A stretch of DNA of 64,000 nt from Rickettsiella endosymbiont of Dermanyssus gallinae (GTDB lineage Bacteria; Pseudomonadota; Gammaproteobacteria; Diplorickettsiales; Diplorickettsiaceae): assembly GCF_019285595.1 (NCBI RefSeq), contig NZ_CP079094.1, positions 1,601,001 to 1,665,000 of the forward strand, given 5' to 3'. The position numbers and the translations under genes were made by a program. The notes under the pieces are model-generated. The model was given only the letters and a program-made list of their open reading frames with translations, searched no databases and was not told the DNA's origin. Each line of letters begins with the position of its first letter. Positions within the stretch are counted from its first letter, which is position 1. This document shows positions 1 through 9,152 of this stretch, piece after piece.

Positions 1-1652
1 CGATCGATTTGGGCCTGTATCATAAACTAAAATATGATGCTGGGTTCGTACTACCGTCGCCAACCCCTGCCCTACATCGAGAAGATTAAACCAAACCTCG
101 CCATGCTTTGGCCCCTCAGGTTTCCAGAAAAATAAAGGTAATAAATAAATCACGCTCAAAAAACGCCCTGGAAATCCTTTTGGCGCTAAGAGCAATAACA
201 CACCCAGTAAACTTGAAATCAATATCCAAGGCGTCACTATAAAAGCAGTATATTGCGCCATTCTAACGTTGAAAGATAAGTAAGTAGTTGCCACAACAGT
301 TCAAGCAGTCTTTCTGCTAAAATTAACAAACCATTTCCCCAAGAAGGGATTAATAGTGTTGAAAACACTCCGATAAGTGCCATGGGTAAAATGATAAACC
401 CGACCGATGGAATCGCTATCGCATTGGCAATAAAACTCAGCCAAGCGATTTGCTGAAAAAATAAAGCTGATAAAGGAATCAAGCCAAGCCCAACACTATA
501 TTGTGTCCTTGCCCAAGATCGCCAACCCGTTGTTGATTTAATTCGACCGAATGCCGCATAAAAAATAAAAGCCACCGCCACAAAAGAAAGCCAGAAACTG
601 GCTGATAAGATTGAAAAAGGTGAACACACTAAAATAATCAGTAATGCGGAATTAAAAGCATAAGCTGAAGGAAGATTCCGTTTAGCTAAATTTGCCGCTA
701 AAAATACGAGCAGCATCAGCAAAGCACGTTGAAGGGGTAAAGCAAATCCAGCCAACACACTGTAAAACACAGCAAATATACCTGTTAATCCAGCCGCTAC
801 TTGAGAAGCCGGCATAAAAAGTGTCGCATAAGGAATACGACAGTAAACAAAACGTGTTATAAAATAAATAATGCCTGCGATAAAAGCGAGATGTAGTCCT
901 GAAATGGCAAATAAATTATTAGTGCCGGTTCCACGCATCACTTTCCACTGTGCGTCCGTAATTTCATAGCGAACGCCCGTTGTTAATGCGCTAATTAACC
1001 CTAGCAAAGGATAATCATTTAAAGCTGTTTTTATATTCCGTGTCAGTTTTTCTCTTAAATGATCAATACCGTAATAAAACCTTGCCGGTTGGATTAAGCG
1101 AGGATAAAATCTATCTAAAATATAACCTGTGGCCTGTATATCCTGTTGAAATAATGGGGCTTGATAATCAAAACTACCGGGATTCCAAAATGCACGTGGC
1201 CGCTTTAAACGAATAGCAAATTGCCATACTTCGCCTTTCTTTAATTGAGGAGGATGATATGAATGACTATAGCGATAGCCACTTAAACGAACCCGTAAGG
1301 GGTAATGGATAGGGCGTTTAGTTGCTATTTCTTTAATAAGAAAATCAAAACGAAGTTGATGGGCATGATATTCAGGAATAGATACAATCGTCCCTGTTGC
1401 CAGCAGTGTTTTTCCCTCTAGTGCTGATGGTAAGTAATGCTGCATTCTATGCTGCGCAACTATCAAAACCCACAACAGCCCTACAAGAAAAACAATCAAA
1501 AATGGAAACAAAAAAACAATGCGGCGACGGAAGAAAATAAGTACAAAACTACTTATTACAACAAGGAATCCAACGACTTGTAACGAAGGCAAAAAGGAAA
1601 GATGTGTAATTCCTATTACAGCAATGAGAAACCCTAACGTCCATCGGGTCAT
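1..1652 (-). pseudogene. comEC: ComEC/Rec2 DNA-uptake channel, frameshifted and cut by the window edge
   Basis: ComEC forms the inner-membrane channel through which single-stranded DNA enters the cell during natural transformation. The first 471 codons (1652 down to 237) give a membrane protein with an N-terminal OB-like soluble part (about residues 75-190) and the multi-helix competence domain, including a NLFAISGLHLAF segment. The frame then stops at TAG (237-239). From about position 258 another minus-strand frame continues the same protein without a break to base 1: a hydrophobic helix, then FNLLDVGQGLATVV, the start of the metallo-beta-lactamase-like domain. Adding one G at the TGG codon (258-260) would join the two frames. 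Family members are about 700-800 residues, so the rest lies left of the window. I call it a frameshift pseudogene. A sequencing error cannot be excluded, but the nearby pil genes are broken too. Confidence 0.82.
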
Positions 1653-1729
1653 AAGCTTTTTTAATCATTATTATTCTTTCAAGCTTTATCTTAATAATGA
1701 CATTGGCGTAAAGTACCGTAAGGGTTTAA

Positions 1730-2737
1730 CTAAGTACCCAGCTTAAAGAAAAGCTCGAGCGCCATAACGGCGGCAGCAACAAACCCTGCGGCAGGAATAG
1801 TGAGTACCCATGCCCAAACAATACGGCGTACTGTTGGCCAATGTGTATTTAACCATCCATTACTGGTACCAGCACCCAAAATAGAGCCTGTTACGGTATG
1901 TGTTGTAGAAACAGGAATACCGAGGTCCGTTGCAGCAAACAGTGTTAAGGCTGCACCTGTCGCCGCGCAAGCGCCACTTAATGGCGTTAATTGCGTCAAT
2001 TTGCTACCCATGGTGTGAATGATGCGCCATCCGCCCATGAGTGTTCCTAATCCCATCACAAAGTTACAAGAAATAACGACCCAAAATGGGATATAAAAAT
2101 GGCCGTTCAAAAGCCCTGCTGAAAATAACAATACCGCAATAATACCCATTGTTTTTTGAGCGTCATTACCACCATGACCTAGACTTAATAAAGCCGCTGC
2201 AAGAAATTGAGCGCGCTTAGCCCATCGTTCTGCTTTAATAGAATTCACATCTTCTAGCAAAAAGTTTGAAGTTTTTATCAGCACCCAACTGATAAATAAA
2301 CCTAATACCGGTGATAAAACAATAGCGATTAACACGGGAAGTAGACCATGCCAATTCAAAACATTCCAACCACCCCCAACAAGCGCCGCACCCACTAACC
2401 CCCCTATCAACCCATGTGATGAACTAGAGGGTAACCCAAAATACCAAGTCAACAGATTCCAAATAATAGCGCCGATCAGCGCTGCAAGAATAAGGTAAGG
2501 CGTCACAATGTGTGGCTCGATTAATCCTGAACCAATGGTTGTTGCCACATTGAGGTGAAAAAATAAAAAGGCAATAAAATTAAAGAAAGCGGCCCACAGA
2601 ACGGCCGTAAACGGTTTTAAAACCTTTGTTGCCACCATGATGGCAACCGAATTGGCAGCGTCATGAAAGCCATTGATAAAATCAAATACAAACGCTAAAA
2701 AGACAACAAGATAAATAAATACAAAGGCGCTAGTCAT
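1730..2737 (-). CDS. pit: Inorganic phosphate transporter, PiT family
   Basis: This is a 335-residue integral membrane protein of the PiT family, which imports phosphate (often as a metal-phosphate complex) with protons or sodium. It shows the two inverted family signatures: FINGFHDAANSVA near residue 20 and LGHGGNDAQKTMG near residue 185, with a GIPVSTTHTVTGS segment near residue 275. About ten hydrophobic helices can be read. Its length matches the short bacterial PiT subgroup. The start ATG (2737-2735) overlaps by 8 bases the end of a small upstream frame (2730-2879), which suggests translational coupling. The usual partner in many bacteria, a PhoU-like DUF47 protein, is not visible here. 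Confidence 0.93.
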   Translation of the reverse strand: MTSAFVFIYLVVFLAFVFDFINGFHDAANSVAIMVATKVLKPFTAVLWAAFFNFIAFLFFHLNVATTIGSGLIEPHIVTPYLILAALIGAIIWNLLTWYFGLPSSSSHGLIGGLVGAALVGGGWNVLNWHGLLPVLIAIVLSPVLGLFISWVLIKTSNFLLEDVNSIKAERWAKRAQFLAAALLSLGHGGNDAQKTMGIIAVLLFSAGLLNGHFYIPFWVVISCNFVMGLGTLMGGWRIIHTMGSKLTQLTPLSGACAATGAALTLFAATDLGIPVSTTHTVTGSILGAGTSNGWLNTHWPTVRRIVWAWVLTIPAAGFVAAAVMALELFFKLGT

Positions 2738-2879
2738 TCAACGTTTCTTTCCATCCACTTAAAATCGGTACCGAGTATACACGACGTTTATAAGCTTCGC
2801 ACTCGAGTGCTTGTTTTAAACAAAATAGGGAATCATGAGGCGGCATCGCAATAACAATCACTTTTGGGATTTTACTCAT
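2730..2879 (-). CDS. Small 49-residue hypothetical protein upstream of pit
   Basis: A short frame runs from ATG at 2879 to TAG at 2730. It encodes 49 residues beginning MSKIPKVIVIAMPPHD and ending GWKETLND. Its last 8 bases overlap the pit start, an arrangement typical of translationally coupled genes. I do not recognise a family. The sequence looks protein-like (hydrophobic beta segment, then charged residues), but part of it (about 2780-2810) resembles the repeat half-site found elsewhere in the window, so it could be a relic of a larger gene. A short leader that couples translation to pit is equally possible. Confidence 0.35.
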   Translation of the reverse strand: MSKIPKVIVIAMPPHDSLFCLKQALECEAYKRRVYSVPILSGWKETLND

Positions 2880-2982
2880 TTACTTTTCTATCCTGTAAAA
2901 ATCCTAACTCTTAACATTCTATTATTTCCTAGGGTCTTTGCTTTAACGTACAATTACCCAGAGAAATCATAGGACCTGATTT

Positions 2983-4116
2983 ATGTTATCGCTTATTGAA
3001 CTCACACAGCAACTCATTGCATGCCCTTCTGTAACACCTAAAGATGCAGGTTGTCAAACTCTCTTAACTGAACCTTTGCAGCATTTAGATTTCCGAATTG
3101 AACACTTACCGTTTGTAGATGTCAATAATTTCTGGGCTAGACGTGGAACAAAAGCACCTTTATTTGTTTTTGCAGGGCATACAGACGTTGTGCCGCCTGG
3201 TCCGCTAGAGAAGTGGGATACACCACCTTTTGAACCTAATATTCGTAATGGCCTTCTTTATGGCCGTGGCAGTGCGGATATGAAAGGCAGTCTCGCCGCC
3301 ATGTTAATCGCTTGCCAAAAGTTCATCGCGCAACATCCTAAGCATCACGGTTCTATCGCTTGGTTAATTACCAGCGATGAAGAAGGCCCTAGCATTAACG
3401 GCACCGCAAAAGTCATTGAAACCCTAAAAAACAGAAAAGAAAAAATTGATTATTGCCTAGTCGGAGAACCTACTTGTGAAGAAAAACTAGGGGATACCTT
3501 AAAAATAGGTCGACGTGGATCACTATCAGGTCTCTTAATAATACAAGGGAAACAAGGCCATATTGCTTATCCACAATTAACTAAAAATCCTATTCATCTC
3601 TTTTCATCTGTACTCGTTGAATTACTCAACATACCCTGGGATGACAATCAGATTAATCCAGATTTTCAAGCAACCAGTTTTCAACTCTCTAATATCAACG
3701 CCGGTACGGGCGCGGAAAACGTCATTCCAGATACCTTAGATGTTAAATTCAATTTCCGTTACTCACCGGTTACTAGCGCTGAAAAATTACAAGCGCTGTT
3801 AACCCGTTGTTTAGACAAGCAACAATTAGATTATCAACTGAATTGGCAACACGGAGGTAAGCCTTTTCGCAGCACTGAAGGTAAATTACGCATGGCAGCG
3901 GTTTCCGCTATAAAAGAAATAACGGGACATTCGCCTTCTATTTCTACGACAGGCGGTATTTCAGATGCACGTTTTATTGCTGCTTTAGGTACTGAAGTCT
4001 TAGAATTTGGCCCTTGTAATCGAAGTATTCATCAAATTAATGAGTGTGTTTCGATTGCAGATTTAGAAAAATTAGCTTTAATTTATGAATCACTTTTAAA
4101 AAAAATATTACTCTAA
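2983..4116 (+). CDS. dapE: Succinyl-diaminopimelate desuccinylase
   Basis: DapE hydrolyses N-succinyl-LL-diaminopimelate to LL-diaminopimelate and succinate in the lysine/peptidoglycan precursor pathway, in the cytosol, with two zinc ions. The 377-residue length is typical. Metal and catalytic residues of the M20 family are visible: H66 in FAGHTDVVPPG, D99 in GRGSADMKGS, and E133/E134 in TSDEEGPS. Two glycine-rich motifs follow (RRGSLSG near 180, TTGGISDARF near 325), then FGPCNRSIHQINE near the C-terminus. It stands alone on the plus strand between minus-strand genes. A repeat element lies just downstream (4154-4270). Confidence 0.97.
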   Translation: MLSLIELTQQLIACPSVTPKDAGCQTLLTEPLQHLDFRIEHLPFVDVNNFWARRGTKAPLFVFAGHTDVVPPGPLEKWDTPPFEPNIRNGLLYGRGSADMKGSLAAMLIACQKFIAQHPKHHGSIAWLITSDEEGPSINGTAKVIETLKNRKEKIDYCLVGEPTCEEKLGDTLKIGRRGSLSGLLIIQGKQGHIAYPQLTKNPIHLFSSVLVELLNIPWDDNQINPDFQATSFQLSNINAGTGAENVIPDTLDVKFNFRYSPVTSAEKLQALLTRCLDKQQLDYQLNWQHGGKPFRSTEGKLRMAAVSAIKEITGHSPSISTTGGISDARFIAALGTEVLEFGPCNRSIHQINECVSIADLEKLALIYESLLKKILL

Positions 4117-4153
4117 ATATCAATCCCATTCCCAAAACACAAAATAAACTGAA

Positions 4154-4270
4154 CTTACGCGAAAAGATGGATTTTGGATGGAGCGCGAGGCGCGGAGTTT
4201 ACTTAAAGTAAATGAGCACCTCAGATAAAGACAGCAACAAAGCGATCCGCCAAAAGCCAGTTTTTCGGCC
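4154..4270. repeat. Imperfect palindromic repeat downstream of dapE
   Basis: About 117 bp with a large imperfect inverted repeat. The left arm GCGAAAAGATGGATTTTGG pairs with the complement of the right arm (CCGAAAAACTGGCTTTTGG), around a central palindrome TTTACTTAAAGTAAA. The core pattern CGGAG-xxTAC...GTAxx-TGAG also occurs in the element between secF and secD (57680-57822), so both probably belong to one family of small non-coding mobile or palindromic repeats. No protein is encoded. Confidence 0.6.
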
Positions 4271-4295
4271 AAAAAAAAGCAGCCCTAGGGCTGCT
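4270..4295 (-). terminator. Rho-independent terminator of the L,D-transpeptidase gene
   Basis: On the minus strand a perfect 9-bp stem (AGCAGCCCT/AGGGCTGCT, 4278-4295) is followed by eight T residues (A-tract at 4270-4277 on the plus strand). It lies about 20 bases after the stop codon of the minus-strand gene ending at 4314. Confidence 0.9.
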
Positions 4296-4313
4296 ACACG
4301 TTATTTCAAACGT

Positions 4314-4988
4314 TTATGAAAGGAACTGAGATTTCGCTAACCACGATGGGTCAGGATAGTAAGCAACTACAAGCGAACCATTCTTAATCGTATGGATTAA
4401 TGAATCGGCAATCGCTGGACTTACCGCGAAACAACCCCAACTTCTTCCTAAGCGACCATGCGCTTGAGCAAATTGTGCTGTTGCATAATCAGCTCTATGG
4501 AAGACGATATCACGAGATTCCGCTTTATCGTTAAATCCTTTATCTAATCCTTTTACTCGTAATGAATAACCGTGTTTACCACCATAGGTCGACTCGGTTA
4601 AAAACACACCTAAACTTGATGCTAAACTTCCTGGATTATCTGAGAAGTTATTCGCATAGTTGGCACCACTATTTTGTCCGTGAGCAACGTAATCGTTGAA
4701 AAGGACTGTGTGGTTGTTTAAGTCTAAAACCCAAAGCCTTTTAGCCGTTGAGGGCTTCGTAAAATCGACAATGGTTAAGACTTGTTGTTTATCTAAACCT
4801 TGTTGTCTTGCTTTGGAATAAGCCTCTAAACCAACCTGCAAAGCTTTAGGACTAAGTCCTGGGGCTTTACTGCGAAACTGATTTATCTCATTCTGGACGT
4901 TTAAATCGTTTGTAGGACTAGCACTTACAGCCATCGTAAAAAGACCGCTGGCTAGGAGTAACAAACTTGTTATTTTCTTTAAAATCAC
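4314..4988 (-). CDS. Murein L,D-transpeptidase catalytic-domain family protein (exported)
   Basis: This is an exported protein of the YkuD_2-like murein L,D-transpeptidase family. The motif HGRLGRSWGCFAVSP, near residue 185, carries the presumed catalytic Cys of the SxGC pattern, and an upstream HxxD-like segment (VFHRAD) fits the family His. I chose the GTG at 4988 because a strong Shine-Dalgarno (GGAGGAGG, 4997-5004 on the complement) sits 8 bases upstream. This gives 224 residues starting with a clear signal peptide (KKITSLLLLASGLF...AVSAS). An in-frame start at 5060 would add residues before the ribosome binding site and is less likely. Expected role: modification of peptidoglycan cross-links in the periplasm, by family knowledge. 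A strong terminator follows. Confidence 0.85.
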   Translation of the reverse strand: MILKKITSLLLLASGLFTMAVSASPTNDLNVQNEINQFRSKAPGLSPKALQVGLEAYSKARQQGLDKQQVLTIVDFTKPSTAKRLWVLDLNNHTVLFNDYVAHGQNSGANYANNFSDNPGSLASSLGVFLTESTYGGKHGYSLRVKGLDKGFNDKAESRDIVFHRADYATAQFAQAHGRLGRSWGCFAVSPAIADSLIHTIKNGSLVVAYYPDPSWLAKSQFLS

Positions 4989-5095
4989 TATAACAACCTC
5001 CTCCCCGCTGTTAAGCAAAGGAATAGCCACTATAGCACAATTCGCACAAAAAATGAACACTTTTGGCCCACGGATCCGGGTAAAAGGCTTACATT

Positions 5096-5677
5096 TTAGC
5101 CTTTATAGGCCCTTAAAGCAGAAAAAAACTCGGGGGAATTTAGCTTGAGCGTGTCGAAAATCTGAGTAGCTTTAGCCCAACCGTGCTCTAAATCAATACT
5201 TTCTAAAACCAGCTGATAGCCTTTTTCCAGGTTAGAACTGCTTCCCCAGCCATGGATATGAGCCATCCCTAATAAGCGACGCGCTAAAGGATAGCCCTGC
5301 TCGTCAGCCGCTTGTAAATAAACCTTTGATTCCTCAAAAAAAGACTGGGCATAGGCTTTGGGCTTATTTGTCTTATAGAGTGGGTTTTCAGCGATATTCT
5401 CCCAAAATTTCCCATAGCTCAATAAACGTTCCGCCAGCAAATATTGCGCCTTTGAATCCCCAAAACTAGCGATGACTCGATAGCACTCTAAGGCACGGAA
5501 TTCTGAGTAAGGTAGGTCTTTATCAAAGCGATGTCTTTCATAGAATTCAGCCATAGAATAAAAGGCCTGAATTAATGTCTTAAGTCGACTATCCGACCCT
5601 TCTGACTCATAAAGCTTATGTAATTTATGGAGTCTTTTTTGTAATTGATTAAATTTGAATTTTTGGAGGATATTCAT
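5096..5677 (-). CDS. SEL1/TPR-like helical repeat protein
   Basis: A 193-residue soluble protein with no signal peptide when started at ATG 5677. A TTG six codons further upstream is possible; neither start has a strong ribosome binding site. The middle and C-terminal parts show SEL1-like alpha-helical repeats: ALECYRVIASFGDSKAQYLL (about 70-90), YLQAADEQGYPLARRLLGMA (about 125-145), and LVLESIDLEHGWAKA. Such repeats mediate protein contacts and are common in Legionella and Coxiella proteins that act in or on the host. No catalytic domain is visible. Function unknown: it could be a housekeeping scaffold or an effector. Confidence 0.6.
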   Translation of the reverse strand: MNILQKFKFNQLQKRLHKLHKLYESEGSDSRLKTLIQAFYSMAEFYERHRFDKDLPYSEFRALECYRVIASFGDSKAQYLLAERLLSYGKFWENIAENPLYKTNKPKAYAQSFFEESKVYLQAADEQGYPLARRLLGMAHIHGWGSSSNLEKGYQLVLESIDLEHGWAKATQIFDTLKLNSPEFFSALRAYKG

Positions 5678-5789
5678 AAGGTGTAAGAAATACAAAAAAG
5701 GGAATAAAAAATCATTTTCTTCTCCCCTGCTTAAGTATTTTGGATCTATTTATTTTAATGGATTGGAGGCCCTATTCTCAGGATACCTC

Positions 5790-6173
5790 TTAGGTCGTTT
5801 TTCTTGGTCGGCCACGTTTTCTCACGCCAGTGCGTTTGCTAACGGTTTTAGTACGTCGACCTGCCATCATCATTCGCTGCGAAGCTTTGGAAAGCTTTTT
5901 TCCAAACTTAGCCTTGGCGAGGGCCAATGCCTTATAATTGGCTTCCATTTTTTTACGCTCTATTTTGACAACCTTTTCTAGCGCTCTTTGATAAGCTTCT
6001 TGCGATGCAACCTTGAGCCTCTCTTTAAAATCTGCTTTTAGCAAAGCAATTTTAGAACGTAAAGCTTTATGGACTGCACGAGCATTCTGAGCTGCTTTAT
6101 TACGCTGCATTTTTTTAGCCGCGCTGAGAGGTGGTCTACCTCGTTTCTTTTTTATTTGCGTTAAAGTTACCAT
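5790..6173 (-). CDS. Basic double AT-hook (histone H1-like) protein
   Basis: A 127-residue very basic protein (rich in Lys, Arg, Ala) with an AT-hook core at each end: KKRGRPP near residue 9 and RKRGRPRK near residue 118. Between them lies a predicted long charged helix containing SKIALLKADFKERLK and LAKAKFGKKLS. AT-hooks bind the minor groove of AT-rich DNA, so a nucleoid-associated or DNA-condensing role is likely by inference. Histone H1-like proteins are known from Coxiella and Chlamydia, where they accompany developmental condensation, but I cannot assign this protein to those families by eye. A ribosome binding site (AAAGGAAA) precedes the ATG. Secretion into a host nucleus is a possible alternative. 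Confidence 0.7.
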   Translation of the reverse strand: MVTLTQIKKKRGRPPLSAAKKMQRNKAAQNARAVHKALRSKIALLKADFKERLKVASQEAYQRALEKVVKIERKKMEANYKALALAKAKFGKKLSKASQRMMMAGRRTKTVSKRTGVRKRGRPRKTT

Positions 6174-6426
6174 AATTTTAATTTCCTTTTGTTAAGTTAA
6201 TAGAAAGAAATTAGCGTACTCCTGTAAATTAAAAGTAATTATCCGGGTTTTACACTCCATTTTAAAGCTAAGAATATAATTCTCTACTTTAATGCGCAGT
6301 ATTATATATACTTTAAATAAAGTTCAGCAATAGGTGAATTGCGAAATACTCGGGAGGCTAAGCGAATTAAACTCTTTTAATTTACAAACCCGCGCTAGTT
6401 TACCGCATTAAAATTAAGTAATGCTT
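6174..6426. other. AT-rich intergenic region
   Basis: About 250 bases of AT-rich sequence upstream of the AT-hook gene. It holds several TATA-like and TTAA tracts, and probably the promoter of that gene. I see no coding frame, no strong hairpin and no tRNA. The 247-bp repeat begins at its right edge. Confidence 0.4.
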
Positions 6427-6673
6427 CAAGTGAGTCGCTATGCTCCCGAAGAATTTCGGCCATCGTGTCCCCGAAATTCGTTCGCATGACGCGACTGAAA
6501 TTAGGCCGCGATACGTCCTGCGTCCGGCACGCACTCACTCCTTCGGAGTTCATGCCCGTGCCTCCCACAAATGACTTTACGGCGTGATGCGTTTCCTGCT
6601 TCGCCCGTCAACGCACGCCTATCGCGGGCTCTTCGACTTCGCATTGCTTTCACAATGCTTTCCTGTCTCATCG
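6427..6673 (-). mobile_element. 247-bp mobile repeat, copy 1 (between gltA and the AT-hook gene)
   Basis: First of four almost identical copies in the window (others at 31306-31552, 31862-32108 and 32524-32770). It reads CAAGTGAGTCGC...CTCATCG on the plus strand; I set the strand so that the element starts with CGATGAGACAGG. It is clearly richer in GC than the surroundings. It contains a GAATTTCGG/CCGAAATTC stem, a GCATTG/CAATGC stem and an ACTCC-TTC-GGAGT hairpin. No transposase is encoded. This copy lies just 3' of gltA without entering the coding region. The flank immediately before CGATGAG is TTCCAT. Confidence 0.85.
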
Positions 6674-6695
6674 ATGGAATTCTATTTATGGGGAT

Positions 6696-7985
6696 TTATT
6701 TTCTATTTTCAAGAGAAATAAAGTCGCGCTGCGTTTCGCCACAATATAATTGTCGTGGTCTTGCAATACGACGTTTAGGATCGGCTATCATTTCTTCCCA
6801 ATGTGAAACCCAACCCACCGTACGTGCTAGGGCAAAAATAACCGTAAACATATTTGTTGGGATGCCTAGTGCACTTAACGTGATGCCGGAATAGAAATCA
6901 ACGTTAGGATAGAGCTTCTTCTCAATAAAGTAAGGGTCTTCTAAAGCAATTTTTTCTAAAGCGAGCGCAATCTTAAATAAAGGCGCTTCTCTTTGACCTG
7001 TTTCTTCTAATACTTCGTGGCAAGTTTCTTGCATAACCTTGGCTCTGGGATCATAATTTTTATAGACACGGTGCCCAAAGCCCATTAAACGAAATGAATC
7101 GTTTGGATCTTTAGCTTTTTCTATATATTTTTTGATATGCGCGATATCGCCTATTTCATGAAGCATGTTTAAACAAGCTTCATTAGCACCACCGTGAGCA
7201 GGCCCCCACAGCGCAGCAATCCCTGCAGAAATACAAGCATACGGATTAGCGCCCGTTGAACCCGCAAGTCTCACCGTTGATGTTGAAGCATTTTGTTCAT
7301 GATCAGCATGCAGAATAAAAATTCTATCTAACGCGCGAGCTAACACAGGATTAGGACGTTTATTTTCAGTCGGTACGCCAAACATCATGTGCAGGAAATT
7401 TTCAGCGTAGCTTAGATCGTTAGCGGGATACATAAAAGGTAAACCCGTAGAATATTTGTAACACATAGCGGCCAGGGTGGGCATTTTAGCAATCAAACGC
7501 AAAGCCGCTAACTTTCGGTGCTCTTCATTGTTAATATCCAAGGACTCATGGTAAAACGCAGATAAAGCACCTACCACACCGACCATAATAGCCATTGGGT
7601 GGGCATCCCTACGAAATCCATTAAAAAAATGGCGCAGCTGTTCATGGACCATCGTATGATTATTAATATGCTTATTAAACTCTTCTTTTGCTGATGCACT
7701 TGGCAACTCGCCATAAAGTAGTAAATAAGCAATTTCAATAAAATCAGACTTTTCTGCCAGTTGTGCGATGGGATAGCCTCGGTAAAGTAGCTGGCCTTTC
7801 TCGCCATCGATAAAGGTTATCTTTGATGTACATGCCGCCGTCGATAAAAATCCGGGGTCATATGAAAATACATTACTTTTTGCTAACTGCGTTACATCAA
7901 TAACATCCGGCCCTAATGTACCCTTATAAACCGGTAATTCGATAGGAGATAAGTTTTTGATAGTCAATGTCGTAAGCTGGGTCAT
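6696..7985 (-). CDS. gltA: Citrate synthase (type II)
   Basis: Citrate synthase condenses acetyl-CoA and oxaloacetate into citrate, the entry step of the TCA cycle. From ATG 7985 the protein has 429 residues, the normal size of the hexameric gram-negative enzyme. An in-frame start at 8036 would add 17 residues encoded by a repeat and is not supported. Catalytic regions are present: [11 protein letters not shown] (His), [13 protein letters not shown] (His), and NVDFYSGI (Asp). A weak GAGG lies 5-6 bases before the chosen ATG. A short copy of the TATA-flanked repeat (8002-8058) sits directly upstream in the leader/promoter, and a 247-bp element lies directly downstream, so the gene is bracketed by two different elements. 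Confidence 0.96.
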   Translation of the reverse strand: MTQLTTLTIKNLSPIELPVYKGTLGPDVIDVTQLAKSNVFSYDPGFLSTAACTSKITFIDGEKGQLLYRGYPIAQLAEKSDFIEIAYLLLYGELPSASAKEEFNKHINNHTMVHEQLRHFFNGFRRDAHPMAIMVGVVGALSAFYHESLDINNEEHRKLAALRLIAKMPTLAAMCYKYSTGLPFMYPANDLSYAENFLHMMFGVPTENKRPNPVLARALDRIFILHADHEQNASTSTVRLAGSTGANPYACISAGIAALWGPAHGGANEACLNMLHEIGDIAHIKKYIEKAKDPNDSFRLMGFGHRVYKNYDPRAKVMQETCHEVLEETGQREAPLFKIALALEKIALEDPYFIEKKLYPNVDFYSGITLSALGIPTNMFTVIFALARTVGWVSHWEEMIADPKRRIARPRQLYCGETQRDFISLENRK

Positions 7986-8001
7986 AATGGCCTCATAGTT
8001 A

Positions 8002-8058
8002 TATACTCTTCGCACTTGTTCGTGGCGCCTTGCCAAAAATCCAATTGCTGTAAGTATA
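8002..8058. repeat. TATA-flanked element, copy A (internally deleted), in the gltA leader
   Basis: TATA (8002-8005), then CTCTTCGCACTTG, a shortened core GGCGCCTTGCCAAAAATCC, AATTGCTGTAAG, and TATA (8055-8058). The same terminal sequences occur in three full-length copies of about 118 bp (21499-21624, 30686-30811, 39294-39419). Here about 70 bp of the middle is missing. The element ends only 17 bases before the gltA start codon, so it must form part of the leader or promoter. Confidence 0.7.
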
Positions 8059-8207
8059 AATTAATCACGTAGCTACCTAAAGCCGCTTAATTATTTAAAA
8101 ACGCCTGTGATTATACCGTAGAGACAAAATAATTAGCTTATTTATTTCTTAAGGTTTTATCAAAAAATTAGATAGGCATGCAGTTTTTATGTTAGATTAA
8201 CGACATT

Positions 8208-9152
8208 GTGCAAACTATTCAACACTTAACTGTGGCTGCAGACCAGGTTGGTCAGCGCCTAGACAACTATTTACTCTCTAGACTAAAAGGGTTACCTAAA
8301 AGTCGTCTTTACCGAATTATACGGAAAGGCGAAGTGCGCGTTAATAAAAAACGCGTAAAGCCCGACTATCGCTTAGAAATAGATGATGTAATACGCGTCC
8401 CGCCCTTGCGCCTTTCTGCCCCCAATGAAAAAATCACCCCCAATGAAAAACTAGCTGGCTTATTTGAAAAATCCATTATTTTTGAAGACAAACACTTTCT
8501 GGCAATTAATAAACCGTCGGGGATAGCCGTTCATGGCGGCAGCGGAATACAGCTCGGTGTCATTGAAACGTTACGCGCCTTACGACCAAAGGAAAAATTT
8601 TTAGAATTAGTCCATCGCCTGGATCGTGATACTTCAGGTTGTTTATTAATTGCGAAAAAAAGCAGTATCTTGAAAGAACTGCATGAATTACTTAGAACCG
8701 GTGGCGGCATCAAAAAGACCTACCTGGCGTTAGTAATGGGTCATTGGCCCGCATCTTTGAAAAAAATTGATGTGCCTCTCCATAAAAATCAATTGCAATC
8801 CGGAGAGCGTATCGTACGCGTGCATCAAGAAGGAAAAAACTGTTTAACTGAATTCCATCCTATTCAATCTTTTGACGATGTAACGCTTATCGAAGCCATG
8901 CCTATTACGGGACGCACGCATCAGATTCGCGTGCATGCCCAATATGCCAAACACCCTATTATTGGCGATGAAAAATACGGTGATAAATCAGCGAATAAAA
9001 AAATGCGTGAATTAGGTTGCAAACGATTATTTCTGCATGCGAGTAAACTCGAGTTTTATCTTCCTTCAATAGAGCAACGTTTTCAATTAAAAGCAGAGTT
9101 GCCTAATGATTTAAGTGATTGCTTAAAGCAATTAAAAGCAAAAAAGGCTTAA
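8208..9152 (+). CDS. rluC: 23S rRNA pseudouridine synthase, RluC/RluD-type
   Basis: This enzyme isomerises specific uridines of 23S rRNA to pseudouridine. The 314-residue protein has an N-terminal S4 RNA-binding domain (about 14-70, with [16 protein letters not shown]) followed by the RluA-family catalytic domain. The active-site Asp is D139 in [12 protein letters not shown] second family motif, [11 protein letters not shown], is near residue 240. The sequence fits RluC (sites 955/2504/2580) better than RluD, but I cannot separate them by eye with certainty. It starts with GTG and converges with adk, their ends overlapping by 4 bases. Confidence 0.9.
   Translation: MQTIQHLTVAADQVGQRLDNYLLSRLKGLPKSRLYRIIRKGEVRVNKKRVKPDYRLEIDDVIRVPPLRLSAPNEKITPNEKLAGLFEKSIIFEDKHFLAINKPSGIAVHGGSGIQLGVIETLRALRPKEKFLELVHRLDRDTSGCLLIAKKSSILKELHELLRTGGGIKKTYLALVMGHWPASLKKIDVPLHKNQLQSGERIVRVHQEGKNCLTEFHPIQSFDDVTLIEAMPITGRTHQIRVHAQYAKHPIIGDEKYGDKSANKKMRELGCKRLFLHASKLEFYLPSIEQRFQLKAELPNDLSDCLKQLKAKKA

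Noticed and set aside
7986..8036. An N-terminal extension of citrate synthase by 17 residues
   Set aside because: These codons come from the repeat and the leader. A ribosome binding site and the family start fit ATG 7985.
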